This document shows positions 32,093 through 40,792 of a DNA stretch of 64,000 bases, piece after piece. The first letter of the stretch is position 1. Every line of letters begins with the position of its first letter. Made by a program: the position numbers and the translations under genes. Source of the stretch: Deltaproteobacteria bacterium. Its GTDB lineage: Bacteria > Myxococcota_A > UBA9160 > SMWR01. A model generated the notes under the pieces. The model had not been told where the DNA came from and did not search any database. It was given only the letters and a program-made list of their open reading frames with translations. Where the stretch lies: positions 1 through 64,000 of the forward strand of contig JAFDDG010000002.1 of NCBI GenBank assembly GCA_019310965.1, read 5' to 3'.

Positions 32093-33076
32093 TCAGGCCC
32101 CGAGCCAGCGCGACGCCCGTGACGGGCCGAGAGCACGCCGGGCGAGCCAGCACAGTCCAATTCCGCCGGCGAGCCCTGCCGCGACCAGCGCGGCCACGCG
32201 CGGGCCTTCGGGCCAGTCGGCAACCCACGGCCGCAGCCAGAGGATGAACAGGAAGTGGGAGAGGTAGATGCCGAGGGTGGCATCGGCGAGGAAGCGCTCG
32301 GCGCGGCTGGCCGGCCGCGACGACAGCAACAGGGCGCAGCTCGACACCACGCCGAACGTATAGACGGCACGATCGAAGTAGCCGAAGGACCACGGCGTCC
32401 AACCTGCGACGAGGAGCAAGCCGAGCGTCGCCAGCAATGAGCTCCCCACGACGGCAGGCACCGGATGGCGCCGGACCCAGGCCGACAGCTCGGGGCGCCA
32501 GAGCGCGGCGAGCCAACCGGTCAGGAAGTAGCCGAACGCGTAGAGCTGGAGCGGCTCGCGCATCAGCCAGAAGAGCGTGTCGCCGGTCATCCAGCCGGGC
32601 CAGACGACGGCGCCCACAGAGTAGGCCGTGTAGGCGCACCACAGGGCCAGCGCTCCCCGCCGCCCGAGAAACGAGAGTGGCAGCATCAGCAAGATGCAGC
32701 CGCTGATCAGCATCGCGTAGTAGTAGACGCCCAACGAGGATGCGGTGACGAGCTGGTGCAGCATTTCCTTGCTGCCGGTCGCGCCGCTGAGCCCGGACGC
32801 CTGCGCAATGCACGACCACACCAGGTACGGCAGCACCACGCGGAACAGCCGGGCCGCCACGGTACTCGCGGCGATGGGTTGCGGCTTCGCGTAGAGAAAG
32901 CCCGAGACGAAGAGGAAGCTCGGAACGTGGAAAACAGTCCAGCTCTTGGTCAGAAACCAGACGGCCGAGCTCCCCTCGACGAACCAGGAATCCGGGCCTG
33001 CGTGGGTGAAGACGACCGCAACGATCGCGGCGGCCTTCAGGTGGTCGAAGGCGTGCAGCCGAGCGGGTGCGGCCAA
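32093..33076 (-). CDS. Acyltransferase-3 family membrane protein (OafA/WecH-like)
   Basis: 327 residues, about ten membrane helices. Starts RLHAFDHLKAAAIVAVVFTHAG, with the conserved catalytic-type His of this family in the first helix, and HVPSFLFVSGFLYAK with the Arg/Ser-type loop following. Such proteins O-acetylate cell-surface glycans. The listed start is TTG at 33076 and is uncertain. A 40-codon open frame ends just upstream in the same frame. Convergent with greB, 4 bp apart. Confidence 0.82.
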   Translation of the reverse strand: MAAPARLHAFDHLKAAAIVAVVFTHAGPDSWFVEGSSAVWFLTKSWTVFHVPSFLFVSGFLYAKPQPIAASTVAARLFRVVLPYLVWSCIAQASGLSGATGSKEMLHQLVTASSLGVYYYAMLISGCILLMLPLSFLGRRGALALWCAYTAYSVGAVVWPGWMTGDTLFWLMREPLQLYAFGYFLTGWLAALWRPELSAWVRRHPVPAVVGSSLLATLGLLLVAGWTPWSFGYFDRAVYTFGVVSSCALLLSSRPASRAERFLADATLGIYLSHFLFILWLRPWVADWPEGPRVAALVAAGLAGGIGLCWLARRALGPSRASRWLGA

Positions 33077-33094
33077 CGTTCTAGCGGGCGAGCT

Positions 33095-33214
33095 TCACCA
33101 CGCGGCCTTGAAGCGCCACGTTCGCCAGCGCGACAGCGGCCGCGCTGGCGCGGTGTACGGCATCACCAGCAAGAGGAACGACAGAAGACAGGCACTCCCA
33201 TTTTGCGGCTGCAT
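33095..33214 (-). CDS. Possible short peptide upstream of the acyltransferase (weak)
   Basis: 39 codons from ATG 33214 with AAGGAG 3 nt upstream, encoding a hydrophobic stretch (ACLLSFLLLVMPYTAP) and a basic end. Its TGA is in the same frame as the acyltransferase, whose TTG start lies six codons after it. It could be a leader peptide that couples translation, or a chance frame. The good ribosome-binding site is the only support. Confidence 0.25.
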   Translation of the reverse strand: MQPQNGSACLLSFLLLVMPYTAPARPLSRWRTWRFKAAW

Positions 33215-33299
33215 CGGCTCCTTCCCGAGCCTCCGGCACGACCGGCAGCATCTCAGGGCAGATAGGGTACTCAGTGCTCGCCCGAGCTGCGAGCCGGCG

Positions 33300-33596
33300 T
33301 CATCGCAGCATCTGGCCGAGCAACACCAGCTGCTCGCGCTCTCTCGGCGTCACCACCCCATCCGCGGTGATGACATTCTCGATGGCCTTCACGAAGGCGG
33401 CGCGGTGCTCTGCGGGCACGAGCTGTGGATCGACGCCCTCGGGATCCGGCGGCACCTCGAGCCAGCCGTCGACGATCTTGCGCTCATCCGCGTCGAGCTC
33501 GAGACGTTCGACGAGATCTGCGATCGTGCGCCGCTCCTCGGCCTGGACCTCGAGGTCCGCCCAGGCGAACGAGCAGACGAATTTCAGCAGCAACAT
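33300..33596 (-). CDS. TerB-family protein
   Basis: 98 residues from ATG 33596, chosen because GGGAGGA lies 5 nt upstream; the frame extends to 33668. All-helical TerB/DUF533 pattern: LLKFVCSFAWADLEVQAEERRTIADLVERL, then AAFVKAIENVITADGVVTPRE, with the repeated acidic ADxxV segments of this family. TerB-like proteins bind metal or membrane partners and occur in tellurite-resistance and phage-defence loci. This is a stand-alone copy with no ter genes nearby, so no role can be assigned. Confidence 0.75.
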   Translation of the reverse strand: MLLLKFVCSFAWADLEVQAEERRTIADLVERLELDADERKIVDGWLEVPPDPEGVDPQLVPAEHRAAFVKAIENVITADGVVTPREREQLVLLGQMLR

Positions 33597-33784
33597 GCGA
33601 TCCTCCCGCGCCAGCGATCGCAGGCCCCCGGCCCTCGTTCCCGCCACCTTTCCCCCTCTCCTCAACACGCAACACCGCTCGAAACCCTTCTACCAGAAAG
33701 CCTGATGGCGGTCACCCCCGACCGCGAGGCTGTTGCGGGAGCACCGGCCGGCCGATACGGGAACGGACCGATCGGGATGCCAGC

Positions 33785-34558
33785 TTGCCTACCCAGAGAC
33801 ACCAGAATGCGCTCTCGATCGCGGCGCTCTGTGTCGCCGCAGCAGTACTCGTGCAGGTCGGCATGATCCGCGTCACGGAACGGGGCCGCAGCGAGACACT
33901 CGCGGGCGAATTGGAAGCCCTACGGCGGGCGAACAGCGAAGAGGTCGAGCAGCTGGAGGCGGAGGTCGAGCGCGCCGAGCGCGAGGTGGAGCGCCTGCGG
34001 CGCCGGCTGGCCCGGACGGCGACCGAGGGCACGGCGCTCGAAGCCGCCCTAGGGGCGGCCGACGTCGCCCGCAAGCAGCTCGACGAACGGGTGAGTGCGC
34101 TCTCGGACACTCTGGAGGGGGAGCGCCCCTTCCTCGACGTCTACATGGTGCCCACCGAGTCACCGCACATGCTCGCAGCCATCGCCGAGAATCGCGGAGC
34201 CCAGCCACTGGCGATCCGCGAGTCCCACGGCTGGCTCTGGGTGAACGGCGAGCCGCTCGCCCTGGAGGGCAGCCTGGCACCCACCGAGCTGGCGCCAGAC
34301 AGCGCAGCCGACGTGTTCGAATTCGACCCGGGTAGCCAAGCTCTCGAATTCGTGACAAACAGCGGCCTGCCGGTGAGGGGAGCGCTGTGCTTCGTCTACG
34401 GGCGCATGCTCCGAGACCGCTCCGCACCTTGGGTGGAGGAGCGCTGGTTCGAGTATCGGCCCGCCGACGGAATCACGGCCACGGTCCGGCGCGACAGCTG
34501 GCCTCTGACTGAAGACGTCGCCCCCTGCCAGCTCGACGAAGCACAGCCGCCATGGTGA
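33785..34558 (+). CDS. Membrane-anchored coiled-coil protein, unknown function
   Basis: About 257 residues. One N-terminal membrane helix (ALSIAALCVAAAVLVQVG) precedes a long heptad-like coiled coil (about residues 30-100, rich in Glu/Arg/Leu) and a C-terminal beta-rich domain with RESHGWLWVNGEPLALEG. No family recognised. The start is uncertain: a TTG at 33785 gives the shortest frame that keeps the membrane helix, and no good Shine-Dalgarno is seen. Probably faces the periplasm. Confidence 0.6.
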   Translation: MPTQRHQNALSIAALCVAAAVLVQVGMIRVTERGRSETLAGELEALRRANSEEVEQLEAEVERAEREVERLRRRLARTATEGTALEAALGAADVARKQLDERVSALSDTLEGERPFLDVYMVPTESPHMLAAIAENRGAQPLAIRESHGWLWVNGEPLALEGSLAPTELAPDSAADVFEFDPGSQALEFVTNSGLPVRGALCFVYGRMLRDRSAPWVEERWFEYRPADGITATVRRDSWPLTEDVAPCQLDEAQPPW

Positions 34559-34622
34559 GCGGGCGCCAGTGTGGAGTCAGACTCTAGATCGCCGCGGGCC
34601 GCATCTGGGTTAACGTGCTCGC

Positions 34623-35705
34623 GTGTCGAAGCGCGTGATCGTGACGGGCATCCGACCGGCCGACCTCACGCCCGCCCGGGTGAAGCGCGAGTTCATAGCC
34701 CTGCTGAGCGATGGCGTCGAGATCGCCTGCGCGGGCAGCGCGCGCAAGCGACCGCGCTCGCTGCTCGCGAAGGGCTACACGCCCAGGCACAAGCTCTCGC
34801 TCTTCGATGCCACCTTCTACCTGACGAACTTGCGGGAGGACGACCACTTCCGATTCTTCGTCGTCTATGTGCGAATCGGCGCGGAGCGCAGGCTCCATCC
34901 GCGCATCTTCTACAAGGACTCCTCCCTCGTCTGGCGCTCTCCCACCCACTACATCCGCTCGGAGACCGAGAACTGGATCGGCAAGGGTGACCTGAAGACG
35001 ACCACGGTCGACGGCGTCGAGATCGAATACGGCGCAGAGGAGACGACCAACCTGCCCTTCGAGATGCAGGCAGCGCTCGACGATCTGAGCCGCCTCGGCC
35101 GCGTGCGCCGTGATCACCGGGCGATTGCGCTGGTGTTACGCCAAGCACCGGATGGTCGCTTCGAGCCCTATCGCGATTTCAGCGAGCCGCGGCGCCGCGC
35201 CATGGCGACCCCGGCCAATCGCATCCACGGGGGGCGCAGCGTGGCGTCCTTCGCCCGCAGGAACGACCCGACGTCGCTGCAGTTCGTGCGCGGCTACGAG
35301 CCCGACTTCGACGCCGGGGTGATCGAGGAGAGCCACCTGCGGAGCAACCTGTACGGGGGCGATATCCGCAAGTTCCGCGTGCTCTCGAGCAACTGCAGGA
35401 TCCAGTACCAGTTCGTGGCCGGCCCCCGCCACGCTTGGATCATCCCACCGCAGACGCTCACCACCGAGCTCATGACCTACGGCCTGCGCACCATCGACGT
35501 GGACGCGGACGAGGACATCTTCGTTCCGGGCTACGAATATCACTTCAGCGACGACAGTGTCGATCCACCGGAGCTGCACTCTCAGATTCCGGAAGGCTTC
35601 GCGGGTGAGGCGAGTGCGGTCGACCCATCCCGCGCCGACGCGTCACCGTGGATCGACCGCATGCCGGTGATCCAGGAGTTCCGGCGCAAGCTGCTGCGGC
35701 GCTGA
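34623..35705 (+). CDS. Conserved hypothetical protein
   Basis: 360 residues from GTG 34623, no signal peptide or membrane segment. The first half has a compact strand-rich region (LFDATFYLTNLREDDHFRFF, then FFVVYVRIGAERRLHPRIFYKD). The second half reads like a separate beta-rich domain with RVLSSNCRIQYQFVAGP and PGYEYHFSDDSVDPPELHSQ. I do not recognise a family or an active site. It stands alone with 64 and 146 bp on its sides. Confidence 0.65.
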   Translation: MSKRVIVTGIRPADLTPARVKREFIALLSDGVEIACAGSARKRPRSLLAKGYTPRHKLSLFDATFYLTNLREDDHFRFFVVYVRIGAERRLHPRIFYKDSSLVWRSPTHYIRSETENWIGKGDLKTTTVDGVEIEYGAEETTNLPFEMQAALDDLSRLGRVRRDHRAIALVLRQAPDGRFEPYRDFSEPRRRAMATPANRIHGGRSVASFARRNDPTSLQFVRGYEPDFDAGVIEESHLRSNLYGGDIRKFRVLSSNCRIQYQFVAGPRHAWIIPPQTLTTELMTYGLRTIDVDADEDIFVPGYEYHFSDDSVDPPELHSQIPEGFAGEASAVDPSRADASPWIDRMPVIQEFRRKLLRR

Positions 35706-35851
35706 CCCCGCCCCGGCCAATTCTGCTATCCTGAGACTCAACGTTCACAGGCGGTTCTGGGGCGCGCTGGCGCTTTACCCGTTCGCTAAGCCCATCGCCC
35801 GCTCTGCCAGAGCCTCCGACCCGCCACAACGCGGACGGGAAGGAGAGCCCG

Positions 35852-36400
35852 ATGGAACGCCAGCACGTACAGCAGTGGTTCAATGAGCACCCCCACCTGG
35901 TGCACGGAGACGCGCACGAGTTGATTGCCCGCTGCGAACCCGCGGTGCGGCGCCACGCGCGCGAGGACGCCTGGATCGCCGCCAAGCGCTACGTGGCCGA
36001 GCGCGAACTCGAGTGGGATGGCGGCATCGGCGCCCACGCCAGCGAAGCCTACGTGGCGCGAGACGTGTGCTCCCAGCTCGCCTACGAGCTGAAGCACCAC
36101 GAGCCGAGTCTGCACGATGGCGACGAAGACCACCTGGCCGGCGGCGCCATCAAGGCCGCTCTTGAGCCCGCGGGCTGGAACTTCCTGGTGCGCTGGATCA
36201 TGGACGTGGCGCGCGAAGAAGAGCATGCGACGTGGCTCGAGATCGTGCGTTACACCGAGCGCCGAGCGCGAACCCTGATCGCGGAGCACCATCTCTCCGC
36301 GGACAACCGCTTCGACCACACGAAGTGCTACGGGGAGATCGCGCCGCAGATCATGGAGATGCTGACGCAGGACTACTCGCAGCACGCATTTCCCCGCTGA
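35852..36400 (+). CDS. Conserved hypothetical helical protein
   Basis: 182 residues with AAGGAGAG 5 nt upstream of the ATG. Predicted mostly helical and rich in His, Glu and Trp (LVHGDAHELIARCEPAVRRHARED, WIMDVAREEEHATWLEI). The C-terminal half loosely recalls short sigma-factor-like helical proteins, but no promoter-binding motif is clear. Convergent with the isomerase-like gene at 36428. No function can be given. Confidence 0.6.
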   Translation: MERQHVQQWFNEHPHLVHGDAHELIARCEPAVRRHAREDAWIAAKRYVAERELEWDGGIGAHASEAYVARDVCSQLAYELKHHEPSLHDGDEDHLAGGAIKAALEPAGWNFLVRWIMDVAREEEHATWLEIVRYTERRARTLIAEHHLSADNRFDHTKCYGEIAPQIMEMLTQDYSQHAFPR

Positions 36401-36427
36401 GCCAGACGACGCGACGAGGCGCGCCGG

Positions 36428-37081
36428 TCAACGCTTGCGTTGCACCGAAGGACGCACACCGAGCCACGGGGTGAAGTCCACGTCTGTCAGCGGATCTTCG
36501 CCGCGCAAGTGTAGATCCAGATTCGACAGATCGTCGTTGCCCCAGAAGAGGACGCCCTCGAACCACACACTCGGCACGCCGAAGACGCCGCGCTCGATGG
36601 CGCCATCGGTCCGCGCGCGCAGGGCTGCCTTGACCTCTGCCGCACCGGCGCGCTCCACCAACGCCCCGCCATCGAAGCCGGCAGCAGACAGCGTCGCAGC
36701 CACCACCTGTGGATCGCTCACGTCGAGGCTGCGCACCCATGTCGCTTCGAAGAGGGCCGCGACGCAGCGGAGCTGCTCCCCCCGAGCCAGATCGAGAGAC
36801 GCGATCCGCAGCGGAAGCAAGGGATTGAAGGGATGTGAGTGCGGCGGCGCGATCGGTATCCCCTCGAGCGCAGCCTTGCGCACCACGTCGCGCAGCATCC
36901 ACAACCCCTTCGGCGGCACCTCCGCAGGTCCGAGCTGCCCGTGGGCCTTCAGCAGTGCGCCGAAGACGACCGGCGCCAGCTCGAATTCGATCTGGTGGCG
37001 CTCGGCGAGCGCAGCGAGCCGCGTCCAGGCGAGATACGCATTGTGAGAGATGAAGTCGAAGTAGAAGACGGCCTCACGCAT
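36428..37081 (-). CDS. DsbA-fold 2-hydroxychromene-2-carboxylate isomerase-like protein
   Basis: 217 residues. Thioredoxin/DsbA fold of the GST-kappa/HCCA-isomerase group: FYFDFISHNAYLAW with Ser in place of the CxxC, ELAPVVFGALLKAHGQ, and IERGVFGVPSVWFEGVLFWGNDDL at the C-terminus. Members use glutathione in isomerisation, classically in naphthalene catabolism, and appear in steroid and aromatic loci. It is the last gene of the minus-strand operon that begins with the FadD3-like ligase, 2 bp after the Ddn-like gene. A role on a steroid-derived intermediate is inference from context. Confidence 0.85.
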   Translation of the reverse strand: MREAVFYFDFISHNAYLAWTRLAALAERHQIEFELAPVVFGALLKAHGQLGPAEVPPKGLWMLRDVVRKAALEGIPIAPPHSHPFNPLLPLRIASLDLARGEQLRCVAALFEATWVRSLDVSDPQVVAATLSAAGFDGGALVERAGAAEVKAALRARTDGAIERGVFGVPSVWFEGVLFWGNDDLSNLDLHLRGEDPLTDVDFTPWLGVRPSVQRKR

Positions 37082-37083
37082 GC

Positions 37084-37554
37084 CTAGCGAGGCGTGAATA
37101 CCATGAGCGGGATGATTCGCGGGGCGGCGGTCTTCTCGTAGTGGAGGTAGGCTCCGTCCGCGGTGATGCGCCTCCACAAGCCATCGCGCTCCTCCCCCTT
37201 CGCCTCGTGACAGCGCACATCGCGCCAGCGGTGGTTCGCGCGGATGCGCACGTCGGGATGTGCACGCAGATTGAGCGCCCAGATGGCGTCGGTTGGACGA
37301 CCGCCGTGGGAGCCGACGACGACGAAGCGGTCGGCATCGACGTAGTACGGCAGCACGACGGTGCGCTCCCGGCCGTTGACGTGGTGCCTCGTGGTGAGCA
37401 GAAGCGCCGGACGGGAGCTCATGCCCGCCGCCTCCTCGAAGGCACGATTCACGAACGACCAACCTGTGATGCGCACGCAGAGCCGATCCCAGGCGAGCCA
37501 GCGCGGCTCGACAGCGAAGCGTCGCGCGAGGTTCTTCCAGTTCACGAGTGCCAT
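37084..37554 (-). CDS. Deazaflavin (F420)-dependent nitroreductase-family (Ddn-like) protein
   Basis: 156 residues with the Ddn pattern: ALLLTTRHHVNGRERTVVLPY, VVVGSHGGRPTDAIWALNLRAHP and a final IIPLMVFTP strand. Sits between the second CoA ligase (25 bp) and the DsbA-fold isomerase (2 bp), in an operon that starts with a FadD3-like ligase. In Mycobacterium tuberculosis ddn lies beside fadA5 and other cholesterol genes, so this placement has a precedent. Probably reduces an enone or similar group with F420H2. The substrate is unproven. Confidence 0.9.
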   Translation of the reverse strand: MALVNWKNLARRFAVEPRWLAWDRLCVRITGWSFVNRAFEEAAGMSSRPALLLTTRHHVNGRERTVVLPYYVDADRFVVVGSHGGRPTDAIWALNLRAHPDVRIRANHRWRDVRCHEAKGEERDGLWRRITADGAYLHYEKTAAPRIIPLMVFTPR

Positions 37555-37579
37555 GCAACACCAGGATACGCGAGGTACA

Positions 37580-39106
37580 TCATTCGCTGAAGCGCATGCG
37601 CAGCTCGTGCTTCAGCACCTTGCCGGTCGGGTTGCGCGGCAATGCCTCGACGACCTCGAGCCTCTCGGGGAACTTCTGCCGCATCAGGCCCGCTGCCTCC
37701 AGGTGGGCAACGGCATCTTCGAGAGCGAATCCGACCGAGGGGTCGGCCAGCACCACCACCGCACAGGCCCGCTCGCCCGCGTCGGGATCTGGCAAACCGA
37801 TCACCGCCACGTCCTGCAACGACTCGTGGGTGTAGAGGAGATCCTCGACCTCCTTGGCGCTGATGTTCTCACCCTTGCGGATGATCACGTCCTTGAGGCG
37901 TCCGCTGATGCTGAGGAATCCCTCAGCATCGAGGTTTCCGAGATCGCCGGTGCGAAGGAAGCCCTCCGCGTCGAAAGCGTCCGCATCGAGCGCAGCGTCC
38001 CAATAGCCGAGGCACATCTGCGGGGCGCGCACGCGCACTTCTCCCTCCTGGCCGGCGGCGGCGAGAGTCTCGTCGTGGCTCACGATGCGAATCTCGGTTC
38101 CGAGCGGCGACGCACGGCCCTCGGTATGCGCACGCTTCTCGTCGGGGTCGTCGACACCGTTCATCACCGGCACGGGGCACTCCGTGAGGCCATAGCCGGA
38201 ACAGATCGGCGCTCCCATCTCCTCGAGCAGGTCGGTGTAGAGCTGCGGCGGTTTCGGCGCGCCACCCCCCGGGAAGGTACGAATCGCCGGGAAGAGCGGC
38301 GTGTCCGGTTGCCGACGCTGCGCGGCGAGATACGCCTGATGGAAGACCGTCCCGGCCGTCGCCTGGGTCACACCGTGCGCGGCGAGAAACGGAATTGTCG
38401 TCGCCGGATCAAAGCTGGCGACGACGAGCTGCGCACAGCCGGACAGCAGGCCATTCATCAGCCAGCCGATGCCGCCGACGTGGGTCAGGGGAAATACCAG
38501 CGCGACGCGATCGTCTGGCGCCAGCGCCAGGCGCTCGGCGAAGCCCCGAGATGCCGCCAGCAGTGTCTGGTCCGTGTGTTTGGCGCCCTTCGGGTCGGCG
38601 GTGGTGCCGGAGCTGTAGAGCACCCAGCGCAGGACGCCGTTCGGATCCGGAGCCGGCCCCAGGCCCGCCGGATCGGCGTCGGGCAGCCCCTCGCTGAGGT
38701 CGACCACTGCGAGACCCTGCTGCTGCGCCGCGAGCTGCCGCGCCATCGCCGCGTGATCGAAGCCGCGGAGCGTGCCGGGCACCACCAGCAGCTTCGACTC
38801 GAGCTGCCGCACCACGAAGCCCACCTCGCGCTCGCGGTAGATCGGCAGGATCGGGTTCTGCACGGCGCCGAGTCGTGCGAGCGCACCGCACAGCACCAGC
38901 GCGTCAATGCTCGTCGGCAGCTGCCACGAGATGCAATCGCCCACCCCCACGCCTCGGGCCCGCAATCCGGCAGCGCAGCGCAGCACCGCAGCGCGGTACT
39001 CCTCGAACGAAAGACGGCGCTCGGCTTCGTCGACCGCAAAGAGCGCGTCGGGTGTCGCGCCGGCGCGCTTCTCGATCAGGTTCCAGAGACCATCCGCTGT
39101 GAGCAT
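37580..39106 (-). CDS. Acyl-CoA synthetase (AMP-forming)
   Basis: 508 residues from ATG 39106. ANL-superfamily signatures: YSSGTTADPKGAKHTD (P-loop-like A3), GYGLTECPV (A5), GFLRTGDLGNLD (A7) and the terminal PRNPTGKVLKHELR with the catalytic Lys. It follows the FadD3-like gene by 20 bp. The acid it activates is unknown; a steroid-derived side-chain or ring fragment is likely from context. Confidence 0.9.
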   Translation of the reverse strand: MLTADGLWNLIEKRAGATPDALFAVDEAERRLSFEEYRAAVLRCAAGLRARGVGVGDCISWQLPTSIDALVLCGALARLGAVQNPILPIYREREVGFVVRQLESKLLVVPGTLRGFDHAAMARQLAAQQQGLAVVDLSEGLPDADPAGLGPAPDPNGVLRWVLYSSGTTADPKGAKHTDQTLLAASRGFAERLALAPDDRVALVFPLTHVGGIGWLMNGLLSGCAQLVVASFDPATTIPFLAAHGVTQATAGTVFHQAYLAAQRRQPDTPLFPAIRTFPGGGAPKPPQLYTDLLEEMGAPICSGYGLTECPVPVMNGVDDPDEKRAHTEGRASPLGTEIRIVSHDETLAAAGQEGEVRVRAPQMCLGYWDAALDADAFDAEGFLRTGDLGNLDAEGFLSISGRLKDVIIRKGENISAKEVEDLLYTHESLQDVAVIGLPDPDAGERACAVVVLADPSVGFALEDAVAHLEAAGLMRQKFPERLEVVEALPRNPTGKVLKHELRMRFSE

Positions 39107-39126
39107 CGGGGTTACGCTACGTGGGC

Positions 39127-40740
39127 CTACTGCGCTTCGGCCTGCTCGCGCAGCTTGAACTTCATGACCTTGCCGGACGGCGTCGTCGGCAGCTCGTCCA
39201 CCACCGCGATCCGACGCGGAACCTTGTAGTTCGCCATGTTCTCGCGACACCACGCGATCACGCTGTCGGGCGTTACGACATGATCCGGCGCCGGCACGAC
39301 AAAAGCCATTCCGACCTCGCCGGCCCGCTCGTCCGGCACGCCAATCACCGCCACCTGCGCGAACTGCCCGCTGCCGTAGAGCGTGTTCTCGATCTCGGCG
39401 GGGTACACGTTGAAGCCGCCGTTGATGAACATATCCTTGATGCGATCGGTGATGCGCACGTAGCCGTGCTCGTCCATCACCGCGATGTCGCCAGTGTGCA
39501 GCCAGCCATCCGCATCGATGGTCTTGCGCGTCTCTTCCGTGTCGTCGAAGTAGCCTTGCATCAAGTTATAGCCGCGCACCACGATCTCGCCGGGCTCTCC
39601 CCTAGGCACCTCTTTGCCGTCGGTATCGACGCAGCACACCTCGACATCGGGAATCGCGCGCCCCGAAGTCGTGGCGATGGTTTCCGGATCGTCGTCGAAG
39701 CGGCACATGGTAACGACGCCGCAGGTCTCGGTGAGGCCGTAGCCGGTGATGATCGTCTCGAAGCCGAGCTCGTCGCGCATGCGGTGGATCAGCTCGACGG
39801 GCGTCGGCGCGGCACCGGTGACGGCGAGGCGCAACGACGACAGGTCGGTGTCGCCGAGCTGCGGCGACGCGAGAAACGACTGGTACAGGGTGGGCGGCCC
39901 GGGCAGCATGGAGATCTTCTCCTTCGCCACCCGCTCGAGCACCTCGGCCGCATCGAAGACGAGGTGTGGGATGATCGTGGCACCGCGCATGATCGCCGAC
40001 ATCCACCCCGCCTTGTATCCGAACGAATGGAAGAAGGGGTTGACGACCAGGTAGCGGTCGCCGGCGCGGAGACCCACCACCTCGGTCCAGGTCGCGAAGA
40101 CTCGAACGTTCTGGCCGTGCGCGGTCATGACCGCCTTGGGGTTTCCGGTGGTTCCGCTGGTGAAGATGAAATCGGAGAGATCGTCGGGATCCACCGCTTC
40201 GGCGCGAGCCCGCGCTTCCGCCTCGGATACACCTTCGCCGGCGGCCAGAAAAGCCTCCCAGCCCGTGACACCTGCGGCTCCGCCGCCACGCTGCATCGCA
40301 GCTCCGGACTCGCCGCGCAAGGCGATGATGCCCTCGAGATCCGGCAGATCCTGACTGGCGACGGCCGCCACGTAGTCCGTGCCGAGAAACTCGGTCATGG
40401 TGCAGACCAGCTTCGCCCGGCTCTTGCGCAGCACGTAGCCCGCCTCCGGCGCCTTGAAGCGGGTGTTCAACGTGACCAGCACACCGCCAGCGCATTGGAG
40501 CCCGATCGCAGCGAAGATCCACTCCGCGACGTTCGGGGCCCAGATGCCGACGCGATCACCGGGCTCGACGCCGGCGGCGATGAAGGCGCGAGCGGCGCGC
40601 AGCGCCTCGGTCTCGAGTTCGCGAAAACTCAGTCGAATGTCGCCGTCCTCGAGAGCCGGCGCATCGCCATAACGCTCGGCGGCGCGGAAGACCAGGCGGG
40701 GAATCGTGAGGGCGGACTCCGGAGCGAGGCTGTCATCCAT
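39127..40740 (-). CDS. fadD3: Acyl-CoA ligase, FadD3-like (HIP-CoA ligase candidate)
   Basis: 537 residues. FTSGTTGNPKAVMTAHGQ, GYGLTETCGVV, GWLHTGDIAVMD and PTTPSGKVMKFKLREQA are the ANL ligase motifs. From memory the overall sequence is of the FadD3 type that activates HIP, the steroid C/D-ring propionate, to HIP-CoA. The neighbouring fadE30/ipdF pair, divergently transcribed as in actinobacterial KstR2 regulons, strengthens this. The ATG at 40740 has no Shine-Dalgarno, and the operator-like sequence ends one base before it. A TATGAT at 40755-40760 (minus strand) would be a -10 box with a very short leader. Confidence 0.8.
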   Translation of the reverse strand: MDDSLAPESALTIPRLVFRAAERYGDAPALEDGDIRLSFRELETEALRAARAFIAAGVEPGDRVGIWAPNVAEWIFAAIGLQCAGGVLVTLNTRFKAPEAGYVLRKSRAKLVCTMTEFLGTDYVAAVASQDLPDLEGIIALRGESGAAMQRGGGAAGVTGWEAFLAAGEGVSEAEARARAEAVDPDDLSDFIFTSGTTGNPKAVMTAHGQNVRVFATWTEVVGLRAGDRYLVVNPFFHSFGYKAGWMSAIMRGATIIPHLVFDAAEVLERVAKEKISMLPGPPTLYQSFLASPQLGDTDLSSLRLAVTGAAPTPVELIHRMRDELGFETIITGYGLTETCGVVTMCRFDDDPETIATTSGRAIPDVEVCCVDTDGKEVPRGEPGEIVVRGYNLMQGYFDDTEETRKTIDADGWLHTGDIAVMDEHGYVRITDRIKDMFINGGFNVYPAEIENTLYGSGQFAQVAVIGVPDERAGEVGMAFVVPAPDHVVTPDSVIAWCRENMANYKVPRRIAVVDELPTTPSGKVMKFKLREQAEAQ

Positions 40741-40754
40741 ACGAGCCGTATCGT
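40741..40754 (-). promoter_or_regulatory. Operator-like site shared with the ipdA promoter
   Basis: Minus strand reads ACGATACG-GCT-CGT. The same ACGATACG-N3-CGT occurs on the plus strand at 56023-56036 in the other divergent gap of the steroid locus. The wider region is an inverted repeat (ATACGA-N6-TCGTAT). Placed between the fadD3 and fadE30 starts, it would control both operons. A TetR-type repressor like KstR2 is the expected partner; none is in the window. Confidence 0.65.
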
Positions 40755-40792
40755 ATCATAATGAATTCTTCCCCTTCGCTCCGGGAGCCCCC

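Noticed and set aside
33077..33097. TGA between the short frame and the acyltransferase as another selenocysteine codon
   Set aside because: The joined protein would gain a non-conserved N-terminus and no thioredoxin-like or redox motif surrounds the TGA.
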